Shown here in pieces: positions 1 through 7,792 of a stretch of DNA of 64,000 nt. The notes beneath the pieces were generated by a model. That model saw only the letters and a program-made list of their open reading frames with translations. It searched no databases and was not told the DNA's origin. The translations under genes were made by a program, and so were the position numbers. Each line of letters begins with the position of its first letter. Position 1 is the stretch's first letter. The DNA comes from an uncultured Dehalococcoidia bacterium. Its GTDB lineage: Bacteria; Chloroflexota; Dehalococcoidia; Lucifugimonadales; UBA3495. The DNA lies in assembly GCA_958295765.1 (NCBI GenBank), contig CATQHB010000002.1, positions 1,438,091 through 1,502,090 of the forward strand. Reading direction: 5' to 3'.

Positions 1-28
1 TCAGCAGTTTTCTCTCCGTGGTCGTCAT
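1..28 (-). CDS. Start of a gene running off the left edge
   Basis: Only nine codons lie in the window: an ATG at 28 on the minus strand reads MTTTERKLL and continues past base 1. A purine-rich ribosome binding site (AAGGGG) sits about six bases upstream, which is the main support. It lies about 80 bases downstream of the nuclease-like gene and on the same strand, so it could belong to that unit. The product cannot be told from nine residues. Confidence 0.45.
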
Positions 29-110
29 ATCAATCCCCTTTGCTGAAAACCTTTGGAATATACTACAGCAGTTTGAGCTTTTCTAACACCACCGCCCGGC
101 GCCCGGCCAA

Positions 111-1196
111 CTATCCGATGTAGCCTTGCAGGGCGGCCCGATGTTTCTCCAACGCCGCCAAACCCGGATGGCCGGGCCGGTGTTCCATAATTATGGATAC
201 GAAACGCAGCAAACTCCGTGCGTTGCGGGAATGGTGCTGTTTCCACCAGTTGTTGGTGACATAATAACGGCCGGCGTAAACCTTCCCCCAATACCTGGCA
301 TGACCACCATCCATCCTACCCTCTTCTCTTGGCCTCAGTAGGGGATAGCCGCCCAGGTGCAAGCCCAGCCTACCCTCACAGTAGCCCTCACTCATCAGGT
401 TTTTGCGGTCATTTTCACTTAACAGGTCGGGATAATCTTCCAGGAGTGTTTTCATCAAGCCGCGGACAATCGGTTGAATTTGCCCGTTGTTTGATGATGT
501 GGATTCGCGGACGGTACGACGAGGATTGCCATAAACGGTTTCACCTTTCTGCCGATGCTGCGCCTCTTCGACCAGCGGAGACGGCCCGCCCGCCAGTTCC
601 AACAACTTGGCCGACCGCACGAACAGTTCCGAAGTATCTGCCACTGACCCCGCCTTTTCCAGCGTAGGAACCAGGACTTGGCCGGTAAACTCCTGGTTGG
701 TTAGCAGATGCCAGTCAACTTCCGGGTATTCCCCTTGCAATGCCCCAAAGATTTCCTCTAGAGGTTCTTGAACCGCGCGATGCACTTTAGGCGAAAGAAA
801 GTAGATGTGCTTTTCAGCCTCCGCCGGGTGGTAGGCGTCCAAAACAAACATAGTACGCAACAGTTTCTTCAGCACCCGGTTGGCGGCGCCGCCGGTGTAA
901 TTCAAACCGGCCTCGTGAAAGGCCACTTCAACGGCGTGGATGCTGCCGTCCTGCCCCACGCCAACAACGTCTATTTCTCCCTGGCGCAGGAATTGGCCGA
1001 CGGTCGTCGTTCCCTTGAACACGCTGCCGTCGGGGTCAAAGTTTTCCCGCATATCGGAAAACAGCCGCTCCAAATCTTCCTCGGCCTGGCGCTTGGCCCA
1101 ATGTTCCGATGCTTTCCAATTGGCCTGCACCAGCCAGCACTGCTTGACGTGGCGCAGAAAGGAATAGCCGAGGGATTCGCCAATCTCTATTTTCAT
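111..1196 (-). CDS. Nuclease-like protein with shared C-terminal domain
   Basis: The product is 361 residues if translation begins at the ATG at 1196, which has GGTGGAG just upstream; a TTG four codons earlier is also open. Residues about 70-165 look like a restriction-endonuclease-type fold: an E-I-D at 74-76 followed by a V-E-V at 89-91, then helices and a strand ending SPKV. The lysine expected two residues after the glutamate is replaced by alanine, so activity is uncertain. Residues about 240-361 form a separate domain with the motifs YCEGRLGL, RYWGKVYAGRY and WWKQHH; the same domain ends the neighbouring gene at 1255-2271. I do not recognise it. The two genes are 58 bases apart on one strand and probably cotranscribed. 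Role unknown; DNA processing or defence is only inferred from the N-terminal fold. Confidence 0.7.
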   Translation of the reverse strand: MKIEIGESLGYSFLRHVKQCWLVQANWKASEHWAKRQAEEDLERLFSDMRENFDPDGSVFKGTTTVGQFLRQGEIDVVGVGQDGSIHAVEVAFHEAGLNYTGGAANRVLKKLLRTMFVLDAYHPAEAEKHIYFLSPKVHRAVQEPLEEIFGALQGEYPEVDWHLLTNQEFTGQVLVPTLEKAGSVADTSELFVRSAKLLELAGGPSPLVEEAQHRQKGETVYGNPRRTVRESTSSNNGQIQPIVRGLMKTLLEDYPDLLSENDRKNLMSEGYCEGRLGLHLGGYPLLRPREEGRMDGGHARYWGKVYAGRYYVTNNWWKQHHSRNARSLLRFVSIIMEHRPGHPGLAALEKHRAALQGYIG

Positions 1197-1254
1197 AACT
1201 CCACCCAATTACCATACTTGCCTGAATATCAAGCAAGGGTTAGATACCGGGAGC

Positions 1255-2271
1255 TTATTCCGGTTGCCCAAGATATTTCTGAAACGCGGACTGATGCCTC
1301 TCCAGCACCGTCAACCCCGGTTGGCCGGCGTTGCGGTCAATAAGGTCTGCTATCCAATGGAACAAGCGCTCTGCGTTGTGGCGGTGGTACTTCCTCCACC
1401 ATTCTTTGGTAACGAAGTAGCGGCCGGCATATACTTTTTGCCAATACCGGCGATGACCGCTAATAATCCTGCCGTCTTCCCGCCGCCGCAACAAGGCAAA
1501 CCCGCCAAGTTGCAACCCCAGTCTGCCCTGACAATAATCCCTATCCAGCAAGTTGCGCCGGTCATCCTCGCTCAACAGGCCCGGATAATCTTCCAGGAGT
1601 GTTTTCATCAAGTTGCGAACCAGCGGTTGCAGTTGTGGCGGGTGATTCGTACCGGCATCCAGCGGCAAAGGTTGGACGGCTGCGCTTTCCGCAGCAACGG
1701 TTGGCGCGTAGGGAGTTAGGGCGTCTCTCACTACCTTTGGCGGGTCAGGGGTATGACGCAGGGAAAACCCCACTTCTGACGTATCCCCCACCTCCAGCCG
1801 GTTATTCCCGGTTACTGCTTTCAGCCGCCGCAACTCGACGATGGAATTGATTCGGAAGGGGCGCGGTTCCTCTGTGGTAAGAGCTTCCAGCGCCGGCAGG
1901 GCATCTTCCACCCCTTCTACCGCCTCTCTGACTTCCCGGAAGTTCCGCCGGTTTTCGTAAAAGTTCTCGTGGCCTTTGTGGTAGGCGTCGGCTAGGGCCG
2001 TAGCGAAACGTCGGACATACTCCGGGTACTCGGCAGCCAGATGCTTGCCGACGCTTTCCAGTTGTCGGTCGGAAATGTGCCGCCAACCTCTGGCCTCAGC
2101 GATGATTTTCAGGTATTGGACGGCCGCCGCCCAAGCCTTTTCCCCGGCTGCCAGACGGTTGCCGGAGTTCAGTTCTTGCCGCGCTTCCCGGATAAATCCG
2201 GCGGCCATTATCCGCCGTTCCGCCGGCGGTTGATTCAAGGCCGGGTCGGGCAATGGCGGTATCAGAGTCAT
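1255..2271 (-). CDS. HEPN/PaREP1-like protein with shared C-terminal domain
   Basis: 338 residues. Residues about 20-135 are all-helical and resemble the HEPN/PaREP1 family (a helix with GEKAWAAAVQYLK, then ARGWRH, then AYHKGHENFYEN). No clear R-x4-6-H catalytic motif is seen, so it may be a binding rather than an RNase version. A proline-rich linker (about 165-210) leads to a C-terminal domain of about 122 residues that matches the end of the 111-1196 protein at roughly 70 positions by eye (YCQGRLGL, RYWQKVYAGRY, WWRKYH). It is the first gene of the pair. The start at 2271 has a weak purine stretch; an ATG at 2208 is an alternative that would leave the HEPN-like region intact. Confidence 0.7.
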   Translation of the reverse strand: MTLIPPLPDPALNQPPAERRIMAAGFIREARQELNSGNRLAAGEKAWAAAVQYLKIIAEARGWRHISDRQLESVGKHLAAEYPEYVRRFATALADAYHKGHENFYENRRNFREVREAVEGVEDALPALEALTTEEPRPFRINSIVELRRLKAVTGNNRLEVGDTSEVGFSLRHTPDPPKVVRDALTPYAPTVAAESAAVQPLPLDAGTNHPPQLQPLVRNLMKTLLEDYPGLLSEDDRRNLLDRDYCQGRLGLQLGGFALLRRREDGRIISGHRRYWQKVYAGRYFVTKEWWRKYHRHNAERLFHWIADLIDRNAGQPGLTVLERHQSAFQKYLGQPE

Positions 2272-2404
2272 TTCCGGTCCTGCCTCTATGGTCCGTTATC
2301 CGCCCATTATACAACGGCCATTTCCTACTTGCCTAAATACCCGCCAGCCGTTAGAGTAGGTACAACTTACCCCCACCAGCCCACCGAAAGGAGCAGCAAA
2401 AATT

Positions 2405-3496
2405 ATGGATCCGATAAACCTGTATGACTACGAGGCCCGGGCCAAGGCCAGCCTGCCCCACAACAATTGGGAGTTTATCGAGGCCGGGGCAATGGATGAG
2501 TTCACCACCCGGCGCAACCGCAGCGCCTTTGAGGACTTGACCATCCGGCCCCGCTTCCTGCGGAACATTGACAACCGGGACCTGTCCACCAACGTCCTCG
2601 GCACCCAAATCAGTATGCCGGTCTTTGTCTGCCCGGCCGGTGGGCATAAGCTGGCCCATCCCGACGGGGAACTGGCGACGGCCCGGGGCGCGGGAATGTC
2701 CAACACGATGATGATGTTGAGCACCTCCTCCCACTACAGTATGGAGGAAGTTTCGGCGGCGGCCAGCGGGCCTTTGTGGTTCCAGCTTTACCACCGGGGG
2801 CATGACCTGTCGGAGATGCTGGTACACCGGGCCGAGGAGGCCGGCTACCAGGCCATTGTCCTGACCGTGGACACGCCGGTGCCGGCAGCCAAGGAACGGG
2901 ACATACGCAACCAGTACGTCAACCCGGCGGAACTGGCTAACTTCCGGGCTACCCCGGAGCGGCTGGCCGAGGTCAGCGGCACCGACGAGGCCCCCAACTG
3001 GCAGCCGTCTCAAGTGCCGCCGCTGACCTGGGCGGAACTGGACTGGCTGCGGGGATTGACCTCCCTGCCCCTGGTGCTGAAAGGCATCCGCACCGCCGAG
3101 GACGCCCACGTCGCCGCCGAGAGCGGGGTCAACGGCATCCTGGTCTCCACTCACGGCGGGCGGCAGATTGACTCGACCATGAGTTCGGTGGAAATGCTGC
3201 CGGAAATCGTCGAGGCGGTCAACGACAATTGCGAGGTCTATCTGGACTCCGGCGTCCGGCGGGGCAGCGACGTGCTGAAGGCCCTGGCCCTGGGCGCCAA
3301 GGCGGTAGGCATTGGCCGTCCCCTATATTGGGGCCTGGCAGACAACGGCGCCGAGGGCGTTCACGGCGTACTGGAAATCCTGCGCTCCGAACTGGACCGG
3401 GCCTTGGCCGTATGCGGTCAAACCTCAGTGCAAAACCTGGAATCCAACCTCATCAACATCCCCTACGGCTGGGGGCCGGCGCGCATGGCGCCGTAA
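2405..3496 (+). CDS. FMN-dependent alpha-hydroxy-acid oxidase/dehydrogenase
   Basis: 363 residues, the usual length for the lactate oxidase/glycolate oxidase/L-lactate dehydrogenase family, a cytoplasmic FMN TIM barrel that oxidises 2-hydroxyacids to 2-oxoacids. Visible family elements are the N-terminal RNRSAFEDLTIRPRFL, the FMN-binding PVFVCPAGGHKL, the LVLKGI lysine, the signature STHGGRQID with the catalytic histidine and arginine, and the DSGVRRGSDVLKAL phosphate-binding region. Two deviations stand out: the signature normally reads S-N-H-G and here is S-T-H-G, and the tyrosine near residue 24 in glycolate oxidase is a phenylalanine or tryptophan here (NNWEFIEAGAMDE). Substrate is therefore open. 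AAAGGAG lies about 11 bases before the ATG. It is a single gene facing away from its minus-strand neighbours. Confidence 0.88.
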   Translation: MDPINLYDYEARAKASLPHNNWEFIEAGAMDEFTTRRNRSAFEDLTIRPRFLRNIDNRDLSTNVLGTQISMPVFVCPAGGHKLAHPDGELATARGAGMSNTMMMLSTSSHYSMEEVSAAASGPLWFQLYHRGHDLSEMLVHRAEEAGYQAIVLTVDTPVPAAKERDIRNQYVNPAELANFRATPERLAEVSGTDEAPNWQPSQVPPLTWAELDWLRGLTSLPLVLKGIRTAEDAHVAAESGVNGILVSTHGGRQIDSTMSSVEMLPEIVEAVNDNCEVYLDSGVRRGSDVLKALALGAKAVGIGRPLYWGLADNGAEGVHGVLEILRSELDRALAVCGQTSVQNLESNLINIPYGWGPARMAP

Positions 3497-3502
3497 ATAA
3501 TC

Positions 3503-3560
3503 CACGAAGGGCACGAAGGGGCACGAAGTTTTTTAATCCTTTCGTGTCCTTCGTAGTTTT
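3503..3560. terminator. Hairpin between convergent genes
   Basis: Copies of CACGAAGGG in direct order are followed by a T run and then the inverse CTTTCGTGTCCTTCG, making an imperfect hairpin flanked by T-rich sequence. It sits between the ends of the hydroxyacid oxidase (plus) and tenA (minus), so it could end transcripts from both sides. The same motif is a known dispersed intergenic repeat in several phyla. A short palindrome GGCCGGCCAG follows. Confidence 0.5.
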
Positions 3561-3581
3561 GGCAAGGCTAGACCGGCCAGG

Positions 3582-4238
3582 CTAGGCCGGCCAGTTTTCC
3601 ATTCGGTAGGCCATATCCCAGAACATATACTCGTAGCGGCTGCTGGTCATAAACGCCTCGCGCATTGCCGCCAACTCCTGGGGGCCGGCTTGCGCGGCGG
3701 CGGCGTCCACGAACCCACGCCAGGCGTTGACGCTGTCCTGCAAAAAACCGGCCACGTAGAACCCGGTCCATTGGCTATACAGGGGATGCTCCGACGGCCC
3801 GATTTCCTCTTTGAGTTCGTGGTAAGTCCAGGGACAGGGCAGCAGGGCGGCGGCAGTGGGGCCGAGGCCGTACTGCGCTGCCGTTACCATCATGTGGTTG
3901 ACATAAGCCGTGTTGGTCGGGGAACGCCCCACCTGGTAGATATAGTCCATTGAAACTTCGGCGGCCTCCAGCAACTGGTGATGCAGGGGGCGTTCCACCG
4001 GGGTCAGCACCCGGCGGGAAAGCTCTTCCAACGTGCGTGAGTCCGGGGCCTTGGCCAAGGCCAGCGCCACCGTCCGGGCAAACCCTTCCAGGTACAAATA
4101 GTCCTGGGTCAGGTAGTACTGAAACTTCTCCAGGGGCAGGGTTCCGTCCCGGATTTCCTGCAAGAAGGGGTGGCGGAAAATGCGCCGCCAGACGGGTTGC
4201 GCCTCCGCTTTCAGTTGCTCACTGAAACTCTCGGTCAT
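3582..4238 (-). CDS. tenA: TenA family aminopyrimidine aminohydrolase (thiaminase II)
   Basis: 218 residues, standard TenA length. TenA hydrolyses aminopyrimidine breakdown products of thiamin so the HMP ring can be reused in thiamin synthesis. The hallmark FQYYLTQDYLYLEGFAR is at 39-55, the nucleophilic cysteine falls at residue 135 in ALLPCPW (the same number as in the Bacillus subtilis enzyme), and the catalytic glutamate is at about 203 in SSRYEYMFWDMAY. GGAGAG precedes the ATG. It is the last gene of a minus-strand run (SDR, GNAT, TPR, MaoC-like, TenA). No thiamin riboswitch is seen upstream. ThDP enzymes elsewhere in the window (dxs, the 2-oxoacid oxidoreductase and the 39 kb decarboxylase-like gene) would use the cofactor. 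Confidence 0.93.
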   Translation of the reverse strand: MTESFSEQLKAEAQPVWRRIFRHPFLQEIRDGTLPLEKFQYYLTQDYLYLEGFARTVALALAKAPDSRTLEELSRRVLTPVERPLHHQLLEAAEVSMDYIYQVGRSPTNTAYVNHMMVTAAQYGLGPTAAALLPCPWTYHELKEEIGPSEHPLYSQWTGFYVAGFLQDSVNAWRGFVDAAAAQAGPQELAAMREAFMTSSRYEYMFWDMAYRMENWPA

Positions 4239-4282
4239 TTCTCACTCTCCATTACACCGACCGGGTTCCGGCAGAATGGGCC

Positions 4283-5158
4283 TCAGGTCAGGGGGCTGGG
4301 AACGGTAACCTGGGCTTCCCCGGCGGCGGCCCTTTCGCCGCGCTGGTTGGTAAGCCATACTTGCGCCTGCCAGTCCACCGGCCCGTTGGCCGGCTCCCGT
4401 TTTACCACTTGGCCCTGTGCGGTCAAAGTATCGCCGGCGTAAACCGGCCGGAGAAAATCAACGCTCAGCCGCCCGCCCTGCCGGAAGTCAATTCCAAAAT
4501 GGCGATCCAACAACTCGTGCAGGTAGGCAACGGCCAGTTCTCCGGGGGCAACGGCGGCGGCCAGGCCCATATCCCTGGCTAGTTCGGCTCCGGTATGCAC
4601 GTTAGACGGCGCGGTCGCGATAGCCTGACCCGCCGGGTCGGAGCGGATAAAGCGGCCGGCCGGCTCAAACCTTTCGATTCCTTCCTCGGTAACTCTTTTT
4701 TCCAGGCTAGGCAAGGATTCCGCCCCGGCAGTTCGGCGGGGACGGGCCGGCCGGCGCCCCTGACGTTCCGCGCCCTGGCCGGGGCCAAACTGGAAGGTGT
4801 GCTCGCTGCGGAGAATCTCGGTGCCGATTTCGTCCACCGCAAAGGTATCTACCACCAGGCGGTCGGCGCCCCGCGCCTGGTACTTATCCCGCACCCAGCC
4901 GGTTACCTGCAAGCGCCGTTCCAACGCCGGCGGGCGGTAATAGCGGTCGGTGTGCCGGATACTGACCAGCGCCGGCAGGTCGTACTTGCCGGTTAAGACT
5001 TCCCGGTATTCCCGGACCGCTAGGTTGGGAAAGGCGGCCTCCGGGTAACCCACCGCCTCCCGGAACCGGCGCAGCTTGTCGGCGGTTACCGTGTATTCCA
5101 GGTAACCCAACTGCTCCCCGACGGGTATCTGCCGGAAGTAGCTTTCCGGGCCGGTCAT
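4283..5158 (-). CDS. MaoC-like double hot-dog protein
   Basis: 291 residues. The N-terminal half (FRQIPVGEQLGYLEYTVTAD) and the C-terminal half (SNVHTGAELARDMGL, then GGRLSVDFLRPVYAGDTL) each resemble a hot-dog domain of the MaoC/enoyl-CoA hydratase group. This arrangement suits hydration, dehydration or thioester binding of an acyl-CoA. The usual Asp-x4-His catalytic pair is only partly present: an N-x-H is visible near residue 185, but I do not see the aspartate. The gene starts inside the stop codon of the upstream TPR gene (a four-base ATGA overlap), so the two are translationally coupled. tenA follows 44 bases later. Substrate unknown. Confidence 0.75.
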   Translation of the reverse strand: MTGPESYFRQIPVGEQLGYLEYTVTADKLRRFREAVGYPEAAFPNLAVREYREVLTGKYDLPALVSIRHTDRYYRPPALERRLQVTGWVRDKYQARGADRLVVDTFAVDEIGTEILRSEHTFQFGPGQGAERQGRRPARPRRTAGAESLPSLEKRVTEEGIERFEPAGRFIRSDPAGQAIATAPSNVHTGAELARDMGLAAAVAPGELAVAYLHELLDRHFGIDFRQGGRLSVDFLRPVYAGDTLTAQGQVVKREPANGPVDWQAQVWLTNQRGERAAAGEAQVTVPSPLT

Positions 5159-6135
5159 CGCCCGGTCAGTTCCCGGTAGCGTTGATTATCGGCCTCGGCA
5201 GCAATGGGGTTGCCCATTTCCCAGTGCAGGGTCGCCCTGGCCCGGTAAGCTGCCGCCAAGCCCGCGTCCATTTCCAGGGCATGGTTCAAGTCGGCCAGCG
5301 CCTCCGGGTACTCCTCGGAGTAGGTATAGGCAATGCCCCGGTTCAGGTACAGGTGGGGAAACTCCGGCCCGTAGCGTAAGGCCCGGCCAAAACTGGCTAC
5401 GGCTTCAGCGGCGATAGCCCGGCAGCGGCGTTCCATCTCCATTTCGTGCAACTCCCGACACTGGTTGCACAAGGCAATGCCCCGGTTGTACCAGGCGTTG
5501 GCAAAGTCGGGAACCACCGCCAAAGCCTTGTCATACTCGGCCACCGCCGAACCGTAAAACCCCAGGTCATTATAGAGATTGCCCAGGGCGTAAAGGCAAT
5601 CCGGGTCATCGGGGCACAGGTTCAAGGCTTCGTTAAAGTTGTGCAACGCCGCCGCCCGGTTATTATCCCAATCCCGGTGGGCCAGGCCCCGGTTGTAGTA
5701 GGCATTGGGCATTTCCGGGTTCAGGTCAATGGCCCGGTCAAAGTCGGCAATGGCCGGTTCGTAGCGGTTCAGGGAGGCATAGGCGACGCCCCGGGCGTAG
5801 TAAAAATCGGCGTCTTCCGGCTCCAGGGAAATGGCCTGGTCATAGTCCCGGATCGCCTGCTCATAGTCGCCCAATTGCCGGTACACCACGCCCCGGGCGT
5901 AAAAGGCTACCGGATAATCCGGCTCCACCCGCAACGCCGCCGTGTAGTCCGCAATGGCTTGCGGGAGTTGGCCGGCGTTGCGGCAAGCCAGTCCCCGATA
6001 ATAGTAGGCCGGGGCAAAACTGCCGTTGACCGCCAGGGCTTGGTCAAAATCCCGGATGGCGGCCTCCAGGTTGCCCTGGCGCAGATAAAGCTGCCCGCGA
6101 GCCAGGTAGTCATATTCAGTAGGCGAATCGGTCAT
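5155..6135 (-). CDS. TPR repeat protein
   Basis: 326 residues made almost entirely of about nine tetratricopeptide repeats of 34 residues, with the repeat core AxYYxRGxxxxxxGxxxxAI and the ending DFDQALAxxP. One repeat near residues 205-250 carries an insertion (NQCRELHEMEMERR). No signal peptide or membrane segment is evident, so it is probably a cytoplasmic scaffold. GGAGG lies four to five bases before the ATG. It is coupled to the MaoC-like gene by a four-base overlap and sits 20 bases after the GNAT gene. Its partner is unknown; the overlap makes the hot-dog protein the obvious candidate. Confidence 0.85.
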   Translation of the reverse strand: MTDSPTEYDYLARGQLYLRQGNLEAAIRDFDQALAVNGSFAPAYYYRGLACRNAGQLPQAIADYTAALRVEPDYPVAFYARGVVYRQLGDYEQAIRDYDQAISLEPEDADFYYARGVAYASLNRYEPAIADFDRAIDLNPEMPNAYYNRGLAHRDWDNNRAAALHNFNEALNLCPDDPDCLYALGNLYNDLGFYGSAVAEYDKALAVVPDFANAWYNRGIALCNQCRELHEMEMERRCRAIAAEAVASFGRALRYGPEFPHLYLNRGIAYTYSEEYPEALADLNHALEMDAGLAAAYRARATLHWEMGNPIAAEADNQRYRELTGR

Positions 6136-6155
6136 AGTCCTCCAGGGTTACGTTG

Positions 6156-6635
6156 TTACGTTCCAAAGTCCAGCTCATACAGGTAATAGCGGGAGGGGGA
6201 CATTCCCAGGTTGACATAAACCTGCTGGGCCAGATGATTCTCCCGGTCAACTTCGAGCCGCAGGCCGCAGACTTGGCCCGAGGCCAGAGCCTCCTGCCGA
6301 ACCTGTCCTTCCAGGGCGCGGTACACCCCGCGGCGGCGAAACTCCGGGGCTACATAGACGCTCTGAATCCACCACCACCAGGCATTGCGCCAGTCGCTCC
6401 ACTCGGTAGTGATGAGCAGTTGGCCCGCCGGCCGGCCCTCGATTTCCGCCAGCAGGTAGAAACCCAGGGCATCATTCTGGAAAACGGCCCGGACACCGGC
6501 TTTAACCCGCTCCTCAGCCAGCGTCTTGTCCTCGGTTTCCAGGGCCATGGCTGCGTTAAACCGGGCCAGGGTATCCAGGTCGCTGATAGCGGCGCGGCGC
6601 ACGCTTACTTCGGGGTTCCCGTCCGGGTTCAACAT
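6156..6635 (-). CDS. GNAT family N-acetyltransferase
   Basis: 159 residues, a single GNAT domain. The acetyl-CoA pyrophosphate-binding motif is visible as SVYVAPEFRRRGVYRAL at about 109-125, preceded by the strand AGQLLIT and followed by the C-terminal NxLAQQVYVNLGM typical of the fold. A tryptophan cluster (NAWWWWIQ) sits just before motif A and may shape the acceptor pocket. AAGGAGAG precedes the ATG. It lies between the SDR gene (33 bases upstream) and the TPR gene (20 bases downstream). The acceptor substrate cannot be told. Confidence 0.88.
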   Translation of the reverse strand: MLNPDGNPEVSVRRAAISDLDTLARFNAAMALETEDKTLAEERVKAGVRAVFQNDALGFYLLAEIEGRPAGQLLITTEWSDWRNAWWWWIQSVYVAPEFRRRGVYRALEGQVRQEALASGQVCGLRLEVDRENHLAQQVYVNLGMSPSRYYLYELDFGT

Positions 6636-6668
6636 AGGCTCTCTCCTTGGGGCCGGGGGGGTGCCGGA

Positions 6669-7445
6669 CTAAATCGCCGTCCAGCCGCCGTCCACAATCA
6701 GCAAGTGGCCGGTGGTGGCGGAGGCGGAGGGACTGGCAAGATAAACGGCGGCCCCCACCAACTCCTCCGGCAGCATCCGGCGGCCCAGGGGCATATTAGC
6801 GCTCAAGTCGGCCGCCAACTCGGCGGCGGAGCGGGTGTCGGCGGCCAGCAAGCCGGGCGTTTCCGTAGGGCCGGGGCCGATGGCGTTGACCGTGATGCCG
6901 TATTTGATCCATTCCAGGGCCAGGACGCGGGTCAGGTTAGCCAGGCCGGCTTTGCTGGCGCAGTAGGCCGCCCGATTCTCCCCAGCGATGATGGCTAACT
7001 GGGAGGAGATGTTGATAATTCGCCCGCCGCCCTGCTCAATCATTACCCTGGCGGCGGCCTGAGCGCAGAAAAAGGGGCCTTTCAGGTTGGTATCAATTAC
7101 GGCGTCCCAATTATCCTCGGTAACTTCCAGGGCCGGCTGGCGGCGGCGGATGCCGGCGTTGTTCACCAGGATGTCCAGGCGGCCAAAGTCCCTTACTACC
7201 TCATCCACCGTCCGGCGGATGTTAGCCAGGTCCAGAACGTCCAGTCCGTAGGTTCGGCTGTCCACGCCCTCCCCCTTGATGCGCTCCGCCGTCTCCCGCG
7301 CGCCGGGCAACTGCTCCGGCACGTCGGAAAGGGCTACATTGGCGCCGGCTTGGGCCAGGCCAAAAGCCAAGGCGCTGCCGATGCCCCGCCCGGAGCCGGT
7401 AACCAGGGCCGTCATTCCGTCCAGGTTCAATCCCGCATAGGGCAT
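6669..7445 (-). CDS. Short-chain dehydrogenase/reductase (SDR)
   Basis: 258 residues, classical SDR length. It reduces or oxidises a carbonyl/alcohol with NAD(P). The Rossmann motif TGSGRGIG is at about 16-23, NNAGIRRR at about 92, the catalytic serine in NISSQ at about 147, and the active-site YCASK at about 160-164. The C-terminus is the usual TTGHLLIVDGG. AGGAGG precedes the ATG at some distance. It is the first gene of the minus-strand run down to tenA. The pattern fits the gluconate 5-dehydrogenase/3-oxoacyl-ACP reductase-like group, but the substrate is not determinable. Confidence 0.9.
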   Translation of the reverse strand: MPYAGLNLDGMTALVTGSGRGIGSALAFGLAQAGANVALSDVPEQLPGARETAERIKGEGVDSRTYGLDVLDLANIRRTVDEVVRDFGRLDILVNNAGIRRRQPALEVTEDNWDAVIDTNLKGPFFCAQAAARVMIEQGGGRIINISSQLAIIAGENRAAYCASKAGLANLTRVLALEWIKYGITVNAIGPGPTETPGLLAADTRSAAELAADLSANMPLGRRMLPEELVGAAVYLASPSASATTGHLLIVDGGWTAI

Positions 7446-7568
7446 AAGCCTACCTGCCTCCTCTGATGTTGGCGCCGGATTTCCATTATAGCAGAGAGAT
7501 TTTGTTCTTATACTCTCAACCCGACCTTATACCCAGGGACGGTGCAAAGTTGACATCAGGAGTAAAGG

Positions 7569-7641
7569 CCGCTCATGGTGAGCTTGTCGAACCACGCTCC
7601 TATACCCTGTGGGCGTCCTTCGACAAGCTCAGGATGAGCGG
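7569..7641. repeat. Hairpin repeat, family A
   Basis: Imperfect inverted repeat: left arm CCGCTCATGGTGAGCTTG and right arm AAGCTCAGGATGAGCGG with the TCGAA core on both, separated by an unrelated loop. The arms differ at one central dinucleotide (GG against CC), which keeps the two ends distinguishable. This is the first of about 18 copies or half-copies in the window. It lies in the 347-base gap between divergently transcribed genes. Confidence 0.85.
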
Positions 7642-7690
7642 AGAGAAGTAGCAACTCTACTTTGCACACATCCTGGGCCAAGGGCGGGGC

Positions 7691-7718
7691 TTGCCAACCG
7701 GCCGGGCCGTGCTATTAT
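7691..7718 (+). promoter_or_regulatory. Putative sigma-70 promoter for amidohydrolase gene
   Basis: TTGCCA (-35), 16-base spacer, TATTAT (-10), about 75 bases before the amidohydrolase start. Both boxes are one or two bases from consensus in otherwise GC-rich sequence. Inferred from sequence only. Confidence 0.45.
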
Positions 7719-7792
7719 GCCTTCAATAAGGATAAGGGCCGGCAACCCGGCCGCCCCATCCCGTTGTTGCGTTGCCGTAGAGGTGAATCAGG

